Notes under the pieces: generated by a model
What the model saw: only the letters and a program-made list of their open reading frames with translations
The model's database searches: none
What the model was told of the DNA's origin: nothing
Source of the DNA: Myxococcales bacterium
Lineage (GTDB): Bacteria > Myxococcota > Bradymonadia > UBA7976 > UBA1532
Reading direction: 5' to 3'
Length of the DNA: 47,619 nt
Assembly (NCBI GenBank): GCA_020633515.1
Contig: JACKDM010000036.1
Location: 1-47,619, forward strand
Made by a program: the position numbers and the translations under genes
In this document: one piece after another, positions 34,186 through 42,140 of the stretch
Layout: every line of letters begins with the position of its first letter
How positions within the stretch are numbered: the stretch's first letter is position 1

Positions 34186-35468
34186 GCCGCATCCCCGGCT
34201 TCTACCGCCTCGACCTCGAGGCCCGCCACCGCGAGCTCGCCGAGCGCTTCGGCCTCGACGCCGCCGATCTCGCCGTGCTCCGCGACGGCGGCAGCCTCTG
34301 CTGGACCCGCGCCGACAAGATGGTCGAGAACTGCGTCGGCGTCTTCGGCGTGCCGCTCGGGCTCGGGCTCAACTTCACCATCAACGGCCGCGACTACGCG
34401 GTGCCGATGGCGGTCGAGGAGCCGTCCGTCGTCGCCGCCGTCAGCAACATGGCCCGCCTCGTCCACGCCCACGGCGGCTTCGGCGCCGACGCCGACGAGG
34501 GCGTCATGATCAGCCAGGTGCAGATCGTCGACGTGCCCGACCCGACCGCTGCTTGCGACGCGCTCGCCCGCGCCCGCTCCCGCATCCTCGCCCGCGCCAA
34601 CGCCGTGCACCCCAACATGGCCGCCCGCGGCGGCGGCGCCCGCGACATCGAGGTCCGCCGCTTCGACGCGCCCCACCCGATGATCGTGCTGCACCTGCTC
34701 GTCGACTGCGTCGACGCGATGGGCGCAAACGCCGTCAACGCCATGGCCGAAGGCGTCGCCGACCTCTGCGAGCAGCTCACCGGCGGCCGCGTCTGCCTGC
34801 GCATCCTCTCCAACCTCGCCGATCGCCGCCGCGCCCGCGCGTGGTGCGCCGTGCCCGAAGAGGCGCTCGCCGGCCGCGGCTTCACCGGCGCCGAGGTCGC
34901 CGACGGCATCGTGCAGGCGTGGCGCTTCGCGGCGGTCGACCCCTACCGCGCCGCGACCCACAACAAGGGCGTGATGAACGGGATCGACGCCGTCGCCCTC
35001 GCGACCGGCAACGACTGGCGCAGCGTCGAGGCCGGCGCCCACGCCTACGCCGCCCGCGACGGGCGCTATGGATCGCTCACCGAGTGGTGGCGCGAGGGCG
35101 GCCGGCTGCACGGCCGCATCGAGCTGCCGATGGCGGTCGGCACCGTCGGCGGATCCACCCGCGTGCACCCCGCGGTGCGGGTCTGCCGCAAGATCCTCGG
35201 CGTCGAGTCGGCCCGCGAGCTCGCGATGGTCATGGCGGCGGTCGGCCTCGCGCAGAACATGGGCGCGCTCAAGGCGCTCGCGAGCGAGGGCATCCAGCGC
35301 GGCCACATGAGCCTGCACGCCCGTCAGGCCGCGCTCGCCGCCGGCGCCGAGGGCGAGCTCGTCGACCAGATCGCCGCGCGGCTGATCCGGCTCGGCGACA
35401 TCAAGGAGAGCACCGCGCGCGCCATCCTGGACGAGCTCGGTGGCCCCGAGCGGCGGGAGGTCTCTTGA
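34182..35468 (+). CDS. mvaA: hydroxymethylglutaryl-CoA reductase, class II
   Basis: 428 residues, typical of class II. Catalytic residues by family motif: Glu80 (AVEEPSVVAA), Lys262 (THNKGVMNG), Asp278 (ATGNDWR) and His375 (RGHMSLH), matching the Glu/Lys/Asp/His set of the Pseudomonas enzyme with an offset of 3-6 residues. ENCVGVFGVPLGLGLNF is the class II N-terminal signature. It catalyses the HMG-CoA/mevalonate redox step. Class II enzymes were named degradative, but beside fni and mvk a biosynthetic role is expected. The start overlaps fni as ATGA and the stop overlaps the next TTG start as TTGA. Confidence 0.95.
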   Translation: MSRIPGFYRLDLEARHRELAERFGLDAADLAVLRDGGSLCWTRADKMVENCVGVFGVPLGLGLNFTINGRDYAVPMAVEEPSVVAAVSNMARLVHAHGGFGADADEGVMISQVQIVDVPDPTAACDALARARSRILARANAVHPNMAARGGGARDIEVRRFDAPHPMIVLHLLVDCVDAMGANAVNAMAEGVADLCEQLTGGRVCLRILSNLADRRRARAWCAVPEEALAGRGFTGAEVADGIVQAWRFAAVDPYRAATHNKGVMNGIDAVALATGNDWRSVEAGAHAYAARDGRYGSLTEWWREGGRLHGRIELPMAVGTVGGSTRVHPAVRVCRKILGVESARELAMVMAAVGLAQNMGALKALASEGIQRGHMSLHARQAALAAGAEGELVDQIAARLIRLGDIKESTARAILDELGGPERREVS

Positions 35469-36409
35469 GCCCACGCAGCACCGGCGCCGGCGCGGCCCCG
35501 GGCAAGGTCATCCTCTTCGGCGAGCACGCCGCGGTGCACGGCCGCCCCGCCGTCGCCGCCGCCATCGACCGCGGCCTCGGCGCCACCGCCGAGCACGACG
35601 CCGACGGCCCGATCGTCCGCATCCCGAGCTGGGGCCGCGACGGGCTCGTGGTGCGGCTGCACGACGACAAGCGCGAGTTCGACGCCATCGCCCGCGCCTT
35701 CGCCACCGCGATCGAGATCGCCGGCTTCGACCACAAGGCCCGGATCGGCGTCACCCTCGAAGGCGAGCTGCCCCTCGGCGTCGGCCTCGGATCGAGCGCC
35801 GCGTTCGCCGTCGCGACCATCCGCGCCCTCGTCGACATGCGCGGCGAGCGCCTCGACGACGCCGCGATGCTCGCCGCCGCCGATCGCATCGAGCGCGTCT
35901 TCCACGGCACCCCGAGCGGCCTCGACCACACCACCGTCACCCTCGGCGGCTGCCTGCGCTTCCGCCGCGGCGCCAGCCAGCCCTTCGTCCCGATCGCGCT
36001 CGGCGCCCCGGTCCCGATCGTCGTCGCCTGGACCGCCCGCGAAGGCGGCACCCGCGACGCCGTCGCCCGCCTGCGCGACCGCTACGCCCGCCATCACCGC
36101 TTCTACGACCGCCTCTTCGACGTCATGGCCGAGGTCGCCGAGGCCGGCGTCGACGCGCTCGAAGCCGGCGACCACGAGACCCTCGGCGCGCTCTTCGACC
36201 TCAACCACGGCTACCTCAACGCCGCCGGCGTCTCGCACCCGGCCAACGAAGAGATGGTCGACACCGCCCGCAAGGCCGGCGCGCTCGGCGCCAAGCTCAC
36301 CGGCGCCGGCTGCGGCGGCGCGATCATCGCCGTCGCGCCCGACGCCAAACCCGTCGTCGAGGCGCTCACCGCCGCCGGCTACGACGCCTTCGCCACCACC
36401 ATCGAGTGA
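35465..36409 (+). CDS. mvk: mevalonate kinase
   Basis: 314 residues. GHMP kinase: GKVILFGEHAAVHG (Lys14, Glu20), the ATP loop PLGVGLGSSAAF (103-114), the catalytic Asp154 in TPSGLDHTTV and the C-terminal KLTGAGCGGAIIA. It phosphorylates mevalonate. The start is TTG at 35465, overlapping the mvaA stop (TTGA) with GGAGG four bases upstream; no nearer ATG or GTG gives a full N-terminus. The lower kinase and decarboxylase genes of the pathway are not in the window. About 70 bases separate it from the ArsR-type gene. Confidence 0.93.
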   Translation: MSPRSTGAGAAPGKVILFGEHAAVHGRPAVAAAIDRGLGATAEHDADGPIVRIPSWGRDGLVVRLHDDKREFDAIARAFATAIEIAGFDHKARIGVTLEGELPLGVGLGSSAAFAVATIRALVDMRGERLDDAAMLAAADRIERVFHGTPSGLDHTTVTLGGCLRFRRGASQPFVPIALGAPVPIVVAWTAREGGTRDAVARLRDRYARHHRFYDRLFDVMAEVAEAGVDALEAGDHETLGALFDLNHGYLNAAGVSHPANEEMVDTARKAGALGAKLTGAGCGGAIIAVAPDAKPVVEALTAAGYDAFATTIE

Positions 36410-36440
36410 GCCCGCCCGCCGAGCGCAGGGTTGACAGTAT

Positions 36441-36456
36441 TCAACCACCTGGTTGA
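36441..36456 (+). promoter_or_regulatory. palindromic operator upstream of the ArsR-family gene
   Basis: A perfect inverted repeat TCAACCA-CC-TGGTTGA. It lies directly after a perfect TTGACA (36431-36436), where a -35 to -10 spacer would be, and 22 bases before the ATG. Position and symmetry suit autorepression by the dimeric regulator encoded next. The -10 is weak. Confidence 0.6.
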
Positions 36457-36477
36457 CCATGGCCAGGGGGTAACACC

Positions 36478-36831
36478 ATGTCGACCGATCTCCTCAGCGC
36501 CACCTTCGCCGCCCTCGCCGATCCCACCCGCCGCGCGATCCTCACCCGGCTCGCGCGCGGCGAGGCCTCCGTCACCGAGCTCTCCGAGCCGTTCGACATG
36601 AGCCTCCCGGCGGTCAGCAAGCACCTCAAGGTCCTCGAACGCGCCGGCCTCATCAGCCGCGGCCGCAAGGCGCAGCTCCGACCCTGCCGCCTCGAAGCCG
36701 AACCTCTGCAAGTCGCCGCCGCCTGGATCGAGCAGTACCGCGCCTTCTGGGACGCCAGCCACGACCGCCTCGACGACTACCTCGCAAAGCTCCAAGCCGC
36801 CGCCGCTCAGCGCCCCCCCGACAGCAAGTAG
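36478..36831 (+). CDS. ArsR/SmtB-family winged-helix regulator
   Basis: 117 residues. FAALADPTRRAILTRLARGEASVTELSEPFDMSLPAVSKHLKVLERAGLI is the ArsR winged helix-turn-helix. No CxCxxC metal site is seen, so it is probably a non-metal subgroup, like the SdpR-like regulators often paired with an AHSA1/SRPBCC gene; that partner is absent here. The palindrome at 36441-36456 is a likely autoregulatory operator. Its 3' end overlaps the convergent Nudix gene by 25 bases. Confidence 0.88.
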   Translation: MSTDLLSATFAALADPTRRAILTRLARGEASVTELSEPFDMSLPAVSKHLKVLERAGLISRGRKAQLRPCRLEAEPLQVAAAWIEQYRAFWDASHDRLDDYLAKLQAAAAQRPPDSK

Positions 36832-37340
36832 CGCCCGAGCACCGCGAGGCTCTTGCCATCGGCCAGCCGCCCGTCGACCAGCATCACCCGCGCCTCGTCC
36901 ACCGTCAGCGGCGCGACCTCGATCTGCTCGTCGGCCTCGAGATCCTGCCCCACCGCCGAGAGCCCGCGCGCCACGAACGGATGCATCACCTCGGTCGAGA
37001 TCCCCGGCAGCCCGTAGAACGGCGCGCCCGCCGCCAGCGACCCCGCGCGATAGCCCGTCTCCTCCACCAGCTCCCGCGCCGCCCCCGCCGCCGGATCCTC
37101 ACCCCACCCCAGCGTCCCCGCCGGCAGCTCCCACAGCACCTCGCCCACCTGCCACCGCCGATTGCGGATGAACACCAGCCGCCCGTCATCGAGCACCGGC
37201 AGGATCACCACCGACCCCGGATGCACCACCAGCGCCCGATCCTCCGCCCCGCCCCCCCGCAGCGGCACCCCGCACCGCCGCAGCTCACAGCGACCATCTC
37301 GGTACAGAACCTCGCCCGCAGGCGCCACGGGTCGCGGCAT
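36807..37340 (-). CDS. Nudix hydrolase, ADP-ribose pyrophosphatase-like
   Basis: 177 residues from ATG 37340; an earlier in-frame ATG at 37358 lacks a ribosome site, while GAGGTG lies five bases ahead of 37340. A perfect Nudix box GTLGWGEDPAAGAARELVEETGY (GX5EX7REUXEEXGU pattern, stated as positions about 75-97). VVILPVLDDGRLVFIRNRRW and WELPAGTLGWGED match ADP-ribose/GDP-mannose pyrophosphatases. Substrate is inferred from similarity only. Unlike most neighbours on its left it uses G-ending codons, in line with the C-rich plus strand here. Confidence 0.88.
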   Translation of the reverse strand: MPRPVAPAGEVLYRDGRCELRRCGVPLRGGGAEDRALVVHPGSVVILPVLDDGRLVFIRNRRWQVGEVLWELPAGTLGWGEDPAAGAARELVEETGYRAGSLAAGAPFYGLPGISTEVMHPFVARGLSAVGQDLEADEQIEVAPLTVDEARVMLVDGRLADGKSLAVLGRYLLSGGR

Positions 37341-37400
37341 GTCGTCACCTCGAACCATCGATCAGGGCCGTCTGGCAGCAAGATTGCGCGAAACGCCCCG

Positions 37401-37431
37401 CGATGCGACCGTCTCGTACCTCTTCGCATCG
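37401..37431. promoter_or_regulatory. inverted repeat upstream of the stressosome operon
   Basis: Perfect 8-base arms CGATGCGA and TCGCATCG separated by 15 bases, followed by AAAA. It sits in the 125-base divergent region between the Nudix gene and the response regulator. It may be an operator or a leader hairpin. Confidence 0.4.
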
Positions 37432-37465
37432 AAAACGCGCGTCCGCCCCGCCACGAGGAGTCGAA

Positions 37466-37846
37466 TTGACCGCCAAACGTGTCCTCTTCGTCGACGACAT
37501 GCCCGACATGGGCGCGCTGATCGTCGACGTGCTGCTGCTCGACGGCATCGAGGTCGACTGGTGCGCCGACGCCGCCGAGGCGATGGCGCGACTGACCAGC
37601 CAGGCGTATGATGCGCTCGTGACCGACCTGAGCCTGGGTGCTCGCGGACCCGACGGCGAAGAGCTCGCCCGCCGCGCGGAGGTGCTCCACCCGACGATGC
37701 CCGCGCTCTTCATCACGGGCGACGCCGACGCCGTCCACCGCCTGCGCAAGGCAGGCCGTGACGCGATGCTCAAGCCGGTCGACATCGACACCCTGCTCGA
37801 CTGGCTGCGCGATCCGCCGGTCCGAGCACCAAAAGCGGAGAGCTGA
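37466..37846 (+). CDS. single-domain response regulator
   Basis: 126 residues, receiver domain only. FVDDMPD acidic pair, phospho-acceptor Asp in ALVTDLSLG, Thr in LFITGDA and Lys in MLKPVD. No output domain. The start is TTG at 37466, five bases after GAGGAG. Five bases separate it from the RsbR gene, and a histidine kinase closes the same gene run, so a phosphorelay within the stressosome operon is likely (inference). Confidence 0.88.
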   Translation: MTAKRVLFVDDMPDMGALIVDVLLLDGIEVDWCADAAEAMARLTSQAYDALVTDLSLGARGPDGEELARRAEVLHPTMPALFITGDADAVHRLRKAGRDAMLKPVDIDTLLDWLRDPPVRAPKAES

Positions 37847-37851
37847 CGCGC

Positions 37852-38694
37852 ATGATCTCGAGCCTCATCCAGGACAACGAAGACGAGCTCCTCGACGAGT
37901 GGCTCGACGCGGCCTCCCGCCTCGACCACTCCAGCCCCGAGCTCCGCGCCGAGCGCCGCCGCCAGGCGCGTGACTTCCTCAAGCAGCTCGGCTCGGCGAT
38001 CGACGACCACAGCCGCCCCGAAGACGTGCGCAGCGAGCCGTGGACCGGCGTCCGCCAGACCCTCGACACCATCGTCGACGTCCACCTCGAAGAAGGCGCC
38101 GCGCCCGCGGTCATCGCCACCTTCGTGCTCTCCCTCAAGCGCCCGATGTTCCGCTTCGTGCTCCGCCGCGGCGGCGACAACGAGGCCGCCCTCGACCGCA
38201 TCTGGCGGATCTCGCTCATCATCGACCGCCTCGGCCTCTACACCGCCGAGGTCCAGATCCGCCGCAAGCAGCAGGTCATCGAGCGCCAGCAGGAAGAGAT
38301 CCTCGAGCTCTCCTCCCCGGTCGTGCAGGTCTGGGACGGCGTCCTCGCCGTGCCGCTCATCGGCACCCTCGACAGCTACCGCACCCAGCAGGTCACCGAG
38401 ACCATCCTCGAAGCCGTCGTCGCGACCCGCTCCGAGCAGGTCATCCTCGACATCACCGGCGTGCCCACCGTCGACACCCAGGTCGCCCACCACCTGCTCA
38501 AGACCGTCGCCGCGCTCCGCCTGATGGGCGCCGAGGCGATCGTCAGCGGCATCCGCCCGCAGATCGCGCAGACCATGGTCCACCTCGGCGTCGACCTCGG
38601 GCAGGTCGTCACCAAGGCCCGCCTCGCCGACGCCCTCAAGCTCGCGTTCCAGCGCAGCGGGCTCCTCGTCTCGGTCGACGCACGGCGGGATTGA
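37852..38694 (+). CDS. rsbR: RsbR-type stressosome scaffold (STAS) protein
   Basis: 280 residues. The N-terminal ~150 residues are helical (DNEDELLDEWLDAASRL, FVLSLKRPMFRFVLRRGG) and resemble the RsbRD_N sensory domain. A linker helix RRKQQVIERQQEEILELSSPVVQVWDG leads to the C-terminal STAS domain (VPLIGTLDSYRTQQVTETIL, VILDITGVPTVDTQVAHHLL, SGIRPQIAQTMVHLG). Thr209 (VDT) and Thr241 (AQT) are candidates for the sites phosphorylated by RsbT. With RsbS it should form the icosahedral stressosome core. It is followed at four bases by rsbS. Confidence 0.9.
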   Translation: MISSLIQDNEDELLDEWLDAASRLDHSSPELRAERRRQARDFLKQLGSAIDDHSRPEDVRSEPWTGVRQTLDTIVDVHLEEGAAPAVIATFVLSLKRPMFRFVLRRGGDNEAALDRIWRISLIIDRLGLYTAEVQIRRKQQVIERQQEEILELSSPVVQVWDGVLAVPLIGTLDSYRTQQVTETILEAVVATRSEQVILDITGVPTVDTQVAHHLLKTVAALRLMGAEAIVSGIRPQIAQTMVHLGVDLGQVVTKARLADALKLAFQRSGLLVSVDARRD

Positions 38695-38698
38695 GCCC

Positions 38699-39079
38699 AT
38701 GCAGGGTGACCTCCAGAACCGCATCCCGATCCTCGAGATGGAAGGCTGCCTGCTCGTCTCGGTGCAGGTCGACGTCGACGACCAGCTCGCCGTCCAGCTC
38801 GAAGACGACCTCGGCGCCGCGATGCTGCGCACCGGCGCCCGAGGCATCCTCATCGACATCTCCGGCGTCGGCCTCGTCGACACCTTCCTCAGCCGAATCC
38901 TCGGCAACATCGCAGAGATGAGCCGCATGCTCGGCGCCGAGGCCGTCCTCGTCGGCATGCAGCCCGCCGTCGCCATCACCCTCGTCGAGCTCGGCATGAA
39001 CATGGCCGGGGTCCACACCGCGCTCGACATCGACCGCGGTCTCGCCCGGCTGCGCAAATCGCTCGGCCGCCGGGCCTGA
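38699..39079 (+). CDS. rsbS: RsbS-type STAS protein
   Basis: 126 residues, STAS domain only. RIPILEMEGCLLVSVQVDVDD, ILIDISGVGLVDTFLSRILGNIAEMSRMLG and VGMQPAVAITLVELG follow the RsbS pattern. The phosphorylated Ser of Bacillus RsbS (in VDSF) is Thr62 here (VDTF). It is expected to sequester RsbT in the stressosome until phosphorylated. ATG 38699; rsbT follows 54 bases later. Confidence 0.9.
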   Translation: MQGDLQNRIPILEMEGCLLVSVQVDVDDQLAVQLEDDLGAAMLRTGARGILIDISGVGLVDTFLSRILGNIAEMSRMLGAEAVLVGMQPAVAITLVELGMNMAGVHTALDIDRGLARLRKSLGRRA

Positions 39080-39133
39080 CTTCGCGCTCGAAGCAACACC
39101 CCACCGCTTCGGGTCATCACAGTTCCTGAGCTC

Positions 39134-39532
39134 ATGCGCCGCGAAGTCTGGCCCATCACCAACGCGCGCGAGATCGCCGACGCCCGCCGCGCGGTGCAGA
39201 CCGTCGCGTCGCAGCAGCGATTTCGCACCTCGGACGCCGTCCGCCTCTCGACCGCCGCGAGCGAGCTCGCTCGCAACGCCGTCGTGCACGGCGGGGGAGG
39301 GGAGATGCTCGTCGAGATCGTGCGCGAAGGCACCCGCGAGGGCGTCCGCCTGACCTTCCGCGACCGCGGCCCGGGGATCCCCGACATCGATCGGGCCATG
39401 GTCGACGGCTACTCCACCGCCGGCAGCCTCGGCCACGGCCTCGGCGGCGCCCGGCGCCTCGTCGACGACTTCGACATCCAGAGCGCCCCCGGCGCCGGCA
39501 CCCGCGTCAAGGTGACCCGATGGCGACGCTGA
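39134..39532 (+). CDS. rsbT: RsbT-type serine/threonine kinase (switch protein)
   Basis: 132 residues, GHKL ATPase fold. N-box STAASELARNAVVHG (Glu44, Asn48), G1-type FRDRGPGI (Asp77) and GHGLGGARRLVDDF. In Bacillus, RsbT phosphorylates RsbR and RsbS and on release activates the phosphatase RsbU. No RsbU is encoded here; candidate partners are the two following gene products. Its 3' end overlaps the next gene by 13 bases, a sign of coupling. Confidence 0.9.
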   Translation: MRREVWPITNAREIADARRAVQTVASQQRFRTSDAVRLSTAASELARNAVVHGGGGEMLVEIVREGTREGVRLTFRDRGPGIPDIDRAMVDGYSTAGSLGHGLGGARRLVDDFDIQSAPGAGTRVKVTRWRR

Positions 39533-40557
39533 GCCCGCCCCCCGCCCCGCACCCGCCCGCGGCCACCAGCCTCGACGGCGTCGCGATCCACGTCACCGAC
39601 CGCAGCCGCATCGGCGAAGCCCGCCGCCTCGCCCGCGCCCTCGCCGACGCCGCCCGCCTCACCGACGCCCGCCAGGAAGAGGTCGCCATCGTCGCCAGCG
39701 AGCTCGCCGCCAACCTCGTCGATCACGCCCCCGGCGGCTGGTTCATCGCCCAGCGCCTCGGCGGCGCCGTCGACCTCTACGCCATCGACCGCGGCCCCGG
39801 CCTCACCGACGTCGACCAGTGCTTCGTCGACGGCTTCTCCACCACCGGCACCTCCGGCATCGGCCTCGGCGCCATCCGCCGCCTCTCCGCCGAGCACGCC
39901 GTCGACACCCGCCCCGACGCCGGCACCGTCTTCTTCGCCCGCTGCGGCCTCCTCCCCGACTTCGGCGTCGCGATCGGCGCCGCCACCCGCCCCTACCCCG
40001 GCCAGCGCCGCAACGGCGACGGCTGGTCCATCGACCGCGTCGGCCCCATCCTCCGCGTCGTCGTGCTCGACGGCCTCGGCCACGGCCCCTCCGCCGCCGA
40101 CGCCACCGAAGCCGGCCTCTCCGCCCTCTCCGGCTGCGCGCTCACCGAGCCCGTCGAGCTCCTCGCCCACCTCGACCATGCGCTCGCCTCCACCCGCGGC
40201 GCCGCCGCCACCATCGTCTGCCTCGACCTCGACGCCGGCGCCGCCGCCATGGCCGGCATCGGCAACGTCGGCGCCGTCCTCTACGACGGCGACGAATCCA
40301 TCACCTGCGTCCCCCGCTTCGGCGTCCTCGGCGCCCAATCCCGCCTCGCCGGCGCCCGCAGCCAGCCCGCCACCTGGACCCCCACCAGCCGCCTCGTCCT
40401 CCACACCGACGGCGTCTCCGAGAAGTGGCGCACCGGCAAACGCCGCGCCGGCCTCCGCCGCCCCCCCGGCGTCCTCGCCGGCCGCCTCCTCCGCGACCAC
40501 GCGCGCCGCAACGACGACGCCACCGCCATCGTCATCCACGGCAGGGAGGGGCCATGA
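39520..40557 (+). CDS. RsbT-like ATPase fused to RsbX/SpoIIE-type PP2C phosphatase
   Basis: 345 residues. Residues ~20-140 form a second GHKL domain with VASELAANLVDHA, DRGPGLTD and GTSGIGLGAIRRL, all key positions kept. Residues ~155-340 are a PP2C/SpoIIE domain: VVVLDGLGHGPSAADATEAG (metal Asp), IVCLDLDAG, GIGNVGAV and LVLHTDGVSEKW. In Bacillus RsbX dephosphorylates RsbS and RsbR to reset the stressosome. Here kinase-type and phosphatase modules are joined in one chain, so it could write and erase the same mark (inference). It overlaps rsbT at its start and ends ATGA with the histidine kinase gene. Confidence 0.87.
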   Translation: MATLSPPPAPHPPAATSLDGVAIHVTDRSRIGEARRLARALADAARLTDARQEEVAIVASELAANLVDHAPGGWFIAQRLGGAVDLYAIDRGPGLTDVDQCFVDGFSTTGTSGIGLGAIRRLSAEHAVDTRPDAGTVFFARCGLLPDFGVAIGAATRPYPGQRRNGDGWSIDRVGPILRVVVLDGLGHGPSAADATEAGLSALSGCALTEPVELLAHLDHALASTRGAAATIVCLDLDAGAAAMAGIGNVGAVLYDGDESITCVPRFGVLGAQSRLAGARSQPATWTPTSRLVLHTDGVSEKWRTGKRRAGLRRPPGVLAGRLLRDHARRNDDATAIVIHGREGP

Positions 40558-42137
40558 CCAATTCCCGGCCCGAACCCCTGCTCCGCTGGCAGCTCACCGC
40601 CTCCCGCGACCTCGTCGTCCTCCGCCAGCGCGTCGACCAGGCCACCCGCGTCATCGGCTGCAACGCCGTCACCCGCACCCGCTGGGCCACCGCCGCCTCC
40701 GACATCGGCCGCGGCATCCTCGACTCCGGCGGCGGCGAGGCCGCGCTCTCGCTCCGCGGCGGCGAACCCGACGCCATCGAGCTCCTCCTCGTCTCCCCCG
40801 GCTGGATCGACCGCGCCACCATCGACAACGCCCGCCGCCTCATCGGCGAGATCGACGTCGACACCGACCTCGCCGGCACCACCATCCGCCTCGCCATCCC
40901 GCTCCCCACCGGCGCCACCGCCGCCGACACCGCCGCCGCCCTCCGCGAAGCCATCGAGAGCCACGCCGTCGGCGACCACGTCACCGCGCTCCACTCCGAA
41001 AAACGCCGCCTCGAAGACGCCTTCGCCGCGCTCAAAGCCGCCCAGAGCGCCCGCGAGCGCCTCAGCTCCATCCAGCGCACCGTGCTCGAAGTCCTCCCCG
41101 ACGTCGTCTGGAGCACCGACAGCACCGGCCGCGTCGTCTACGTCAACCCCCGCTGGACCGAGCTCACCGGCCGCCCCCCCGCGCCCCCCGTCGACGTGCT
41201 CGACGCCATCGCCGACGCCGACCGCGAAGACGCCCGCCGCCTCTGGGCCCAGGCCATCGACGCCGCCGCCGAGATCCGCTTCGAAGCCCGCATCCGCACC
41301 GCCCACGGCGACCACCGCTGGGTCCTCTTCCACGGCCAGCCCCACCGCCGCGACGACCGCCGCCTCGAGTGGATCGGCGCCATCACCGACATCCACGACA
41401 CCAAGCTCCGCGAAATCGAATCGGCCCGCATGGGCGAGTTCCGCGACCGCATGGTCGGCGTCGTCGGCCACGACCTCCGCTCCCCGCTCTGGTTCATCGG
41501 CACGGCCGCCCGCATGCTCCTCGCCCACGGCGAAGACCCCGAGCGCCGCGTCCGCTACCTCGAACAGATCGTCGACAACGTCGAGCGCAGCCGCCGCATG
41601 ATCGACGCCCTCCTCGACTGGACCCGCACCCAGCTCGGCGCCGAGATCGTCTGCGACCGCGAACCCGTCGACCTCACCGCCATGCTCCGCACCCTCGCCG
41701 ACCAGGCCGCCGTCACCCACCCCGACCGCGCCGTCGAGGTCGAAGGCCTCGTCGAGGTCGTCATCGACGCCGACCGCGACCGCCTGATGCAGGCCACCGG
41801 CAACCTCCTCGCCAACGCCCTCGCCTACGGCCGCCCCGGCCACCCCGTCCGCCTCTGGGTCGAAGACACCCCCGACCACGCCACCATCTGCGTGCACAAC
41901 CACGGCCGCCCCATCGCCAGCGACGCCCTCGCCCACATCTTCGAGCCCTTCCGCCGCGGCGAAGACGAAGAAGACCGCAACCGCCGCGGCCTCGGCCTCG
42001 GCCTCTACATCGTCCGCGCCATCGCCCGCGCCCACGGCGGCGACGCCGAGCTCAGCTCCACCGACGACGGCCAGATCTGCGCCCGCATCGAGCTCCCCCG
42101 CGCCACCACCCGCAGCGCCCGCTGCCAGAACGGCTGA
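40554..42137 (+). CDS. histidine kinase with N-terminal pseudo-RsbT domain and PAS
   Basis: 527 residues, soluble. Residues 1-120 align with RsbT (TASRDL, WATAASDIGRGILDSGGGE), but the N-box Glu is Asp and the Mg-binding Asn is Gly, so this copy is probably inactive. A coiled linker (~130-172) and a PAS domain (~175-285, VLPDVVWSTDSTGRVVYVNPRW) follow. Kinase core: His306 in VVGHDLRSPLW, N-box NLLANALAYG, FEPFRRG and GLGLGLYIV. It is the last gene of the stressosome operon, coupled by ATGA. It probably phosphorylates the single-domain regulator at the operon head and listens to stressosome state through its N-terminus (inference). Confidence 0.88.
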   Translation: MTNSRPEPLLRWQLTASRDLVVLRQRVDQATRVIGCNAVTRTRWATAASDIGRGILDSGGGEAALSLRGGEPDAIELLLVSPGWIDRATIDNARRLIGEIDVDTDLAGTTIRLAIPLPTGATAADTAAALREAIESHAVGDHVTALHSEKRRLEDAFAALKAAQSARERLSSIQRTVLEVLPDVVWSTDSTGRVVYVNPRWTELTGRPPAPPVDVLDAIADADREDARRLWAQAIDAAAEIRFEARIRTAHGDHRWVLFHGQPHRRDDRRLEWIGAITDIHDTKLREIESARMGEFRDRMVGVVGHDLRSPLWFIGTAARMLLAHGEDPERRVRYLEQIVDNVERSRRMIDALLDWTRTQLGAEIVCDREPVDLTAMLRTLADQAAVTHPDRAVEVEGLVEVVIDADRDRLMQATGNLLANALAYGRPGHPVRLWVEDTPDHATICVHNHGRPIASDALAHIFEPFRRGEDEEDRNRRGLGLGLYIVRAIARAHGGDAELSSTDDGQICARIELPRATTRSARCQNG

Positions 42138-42140
42138 CCC

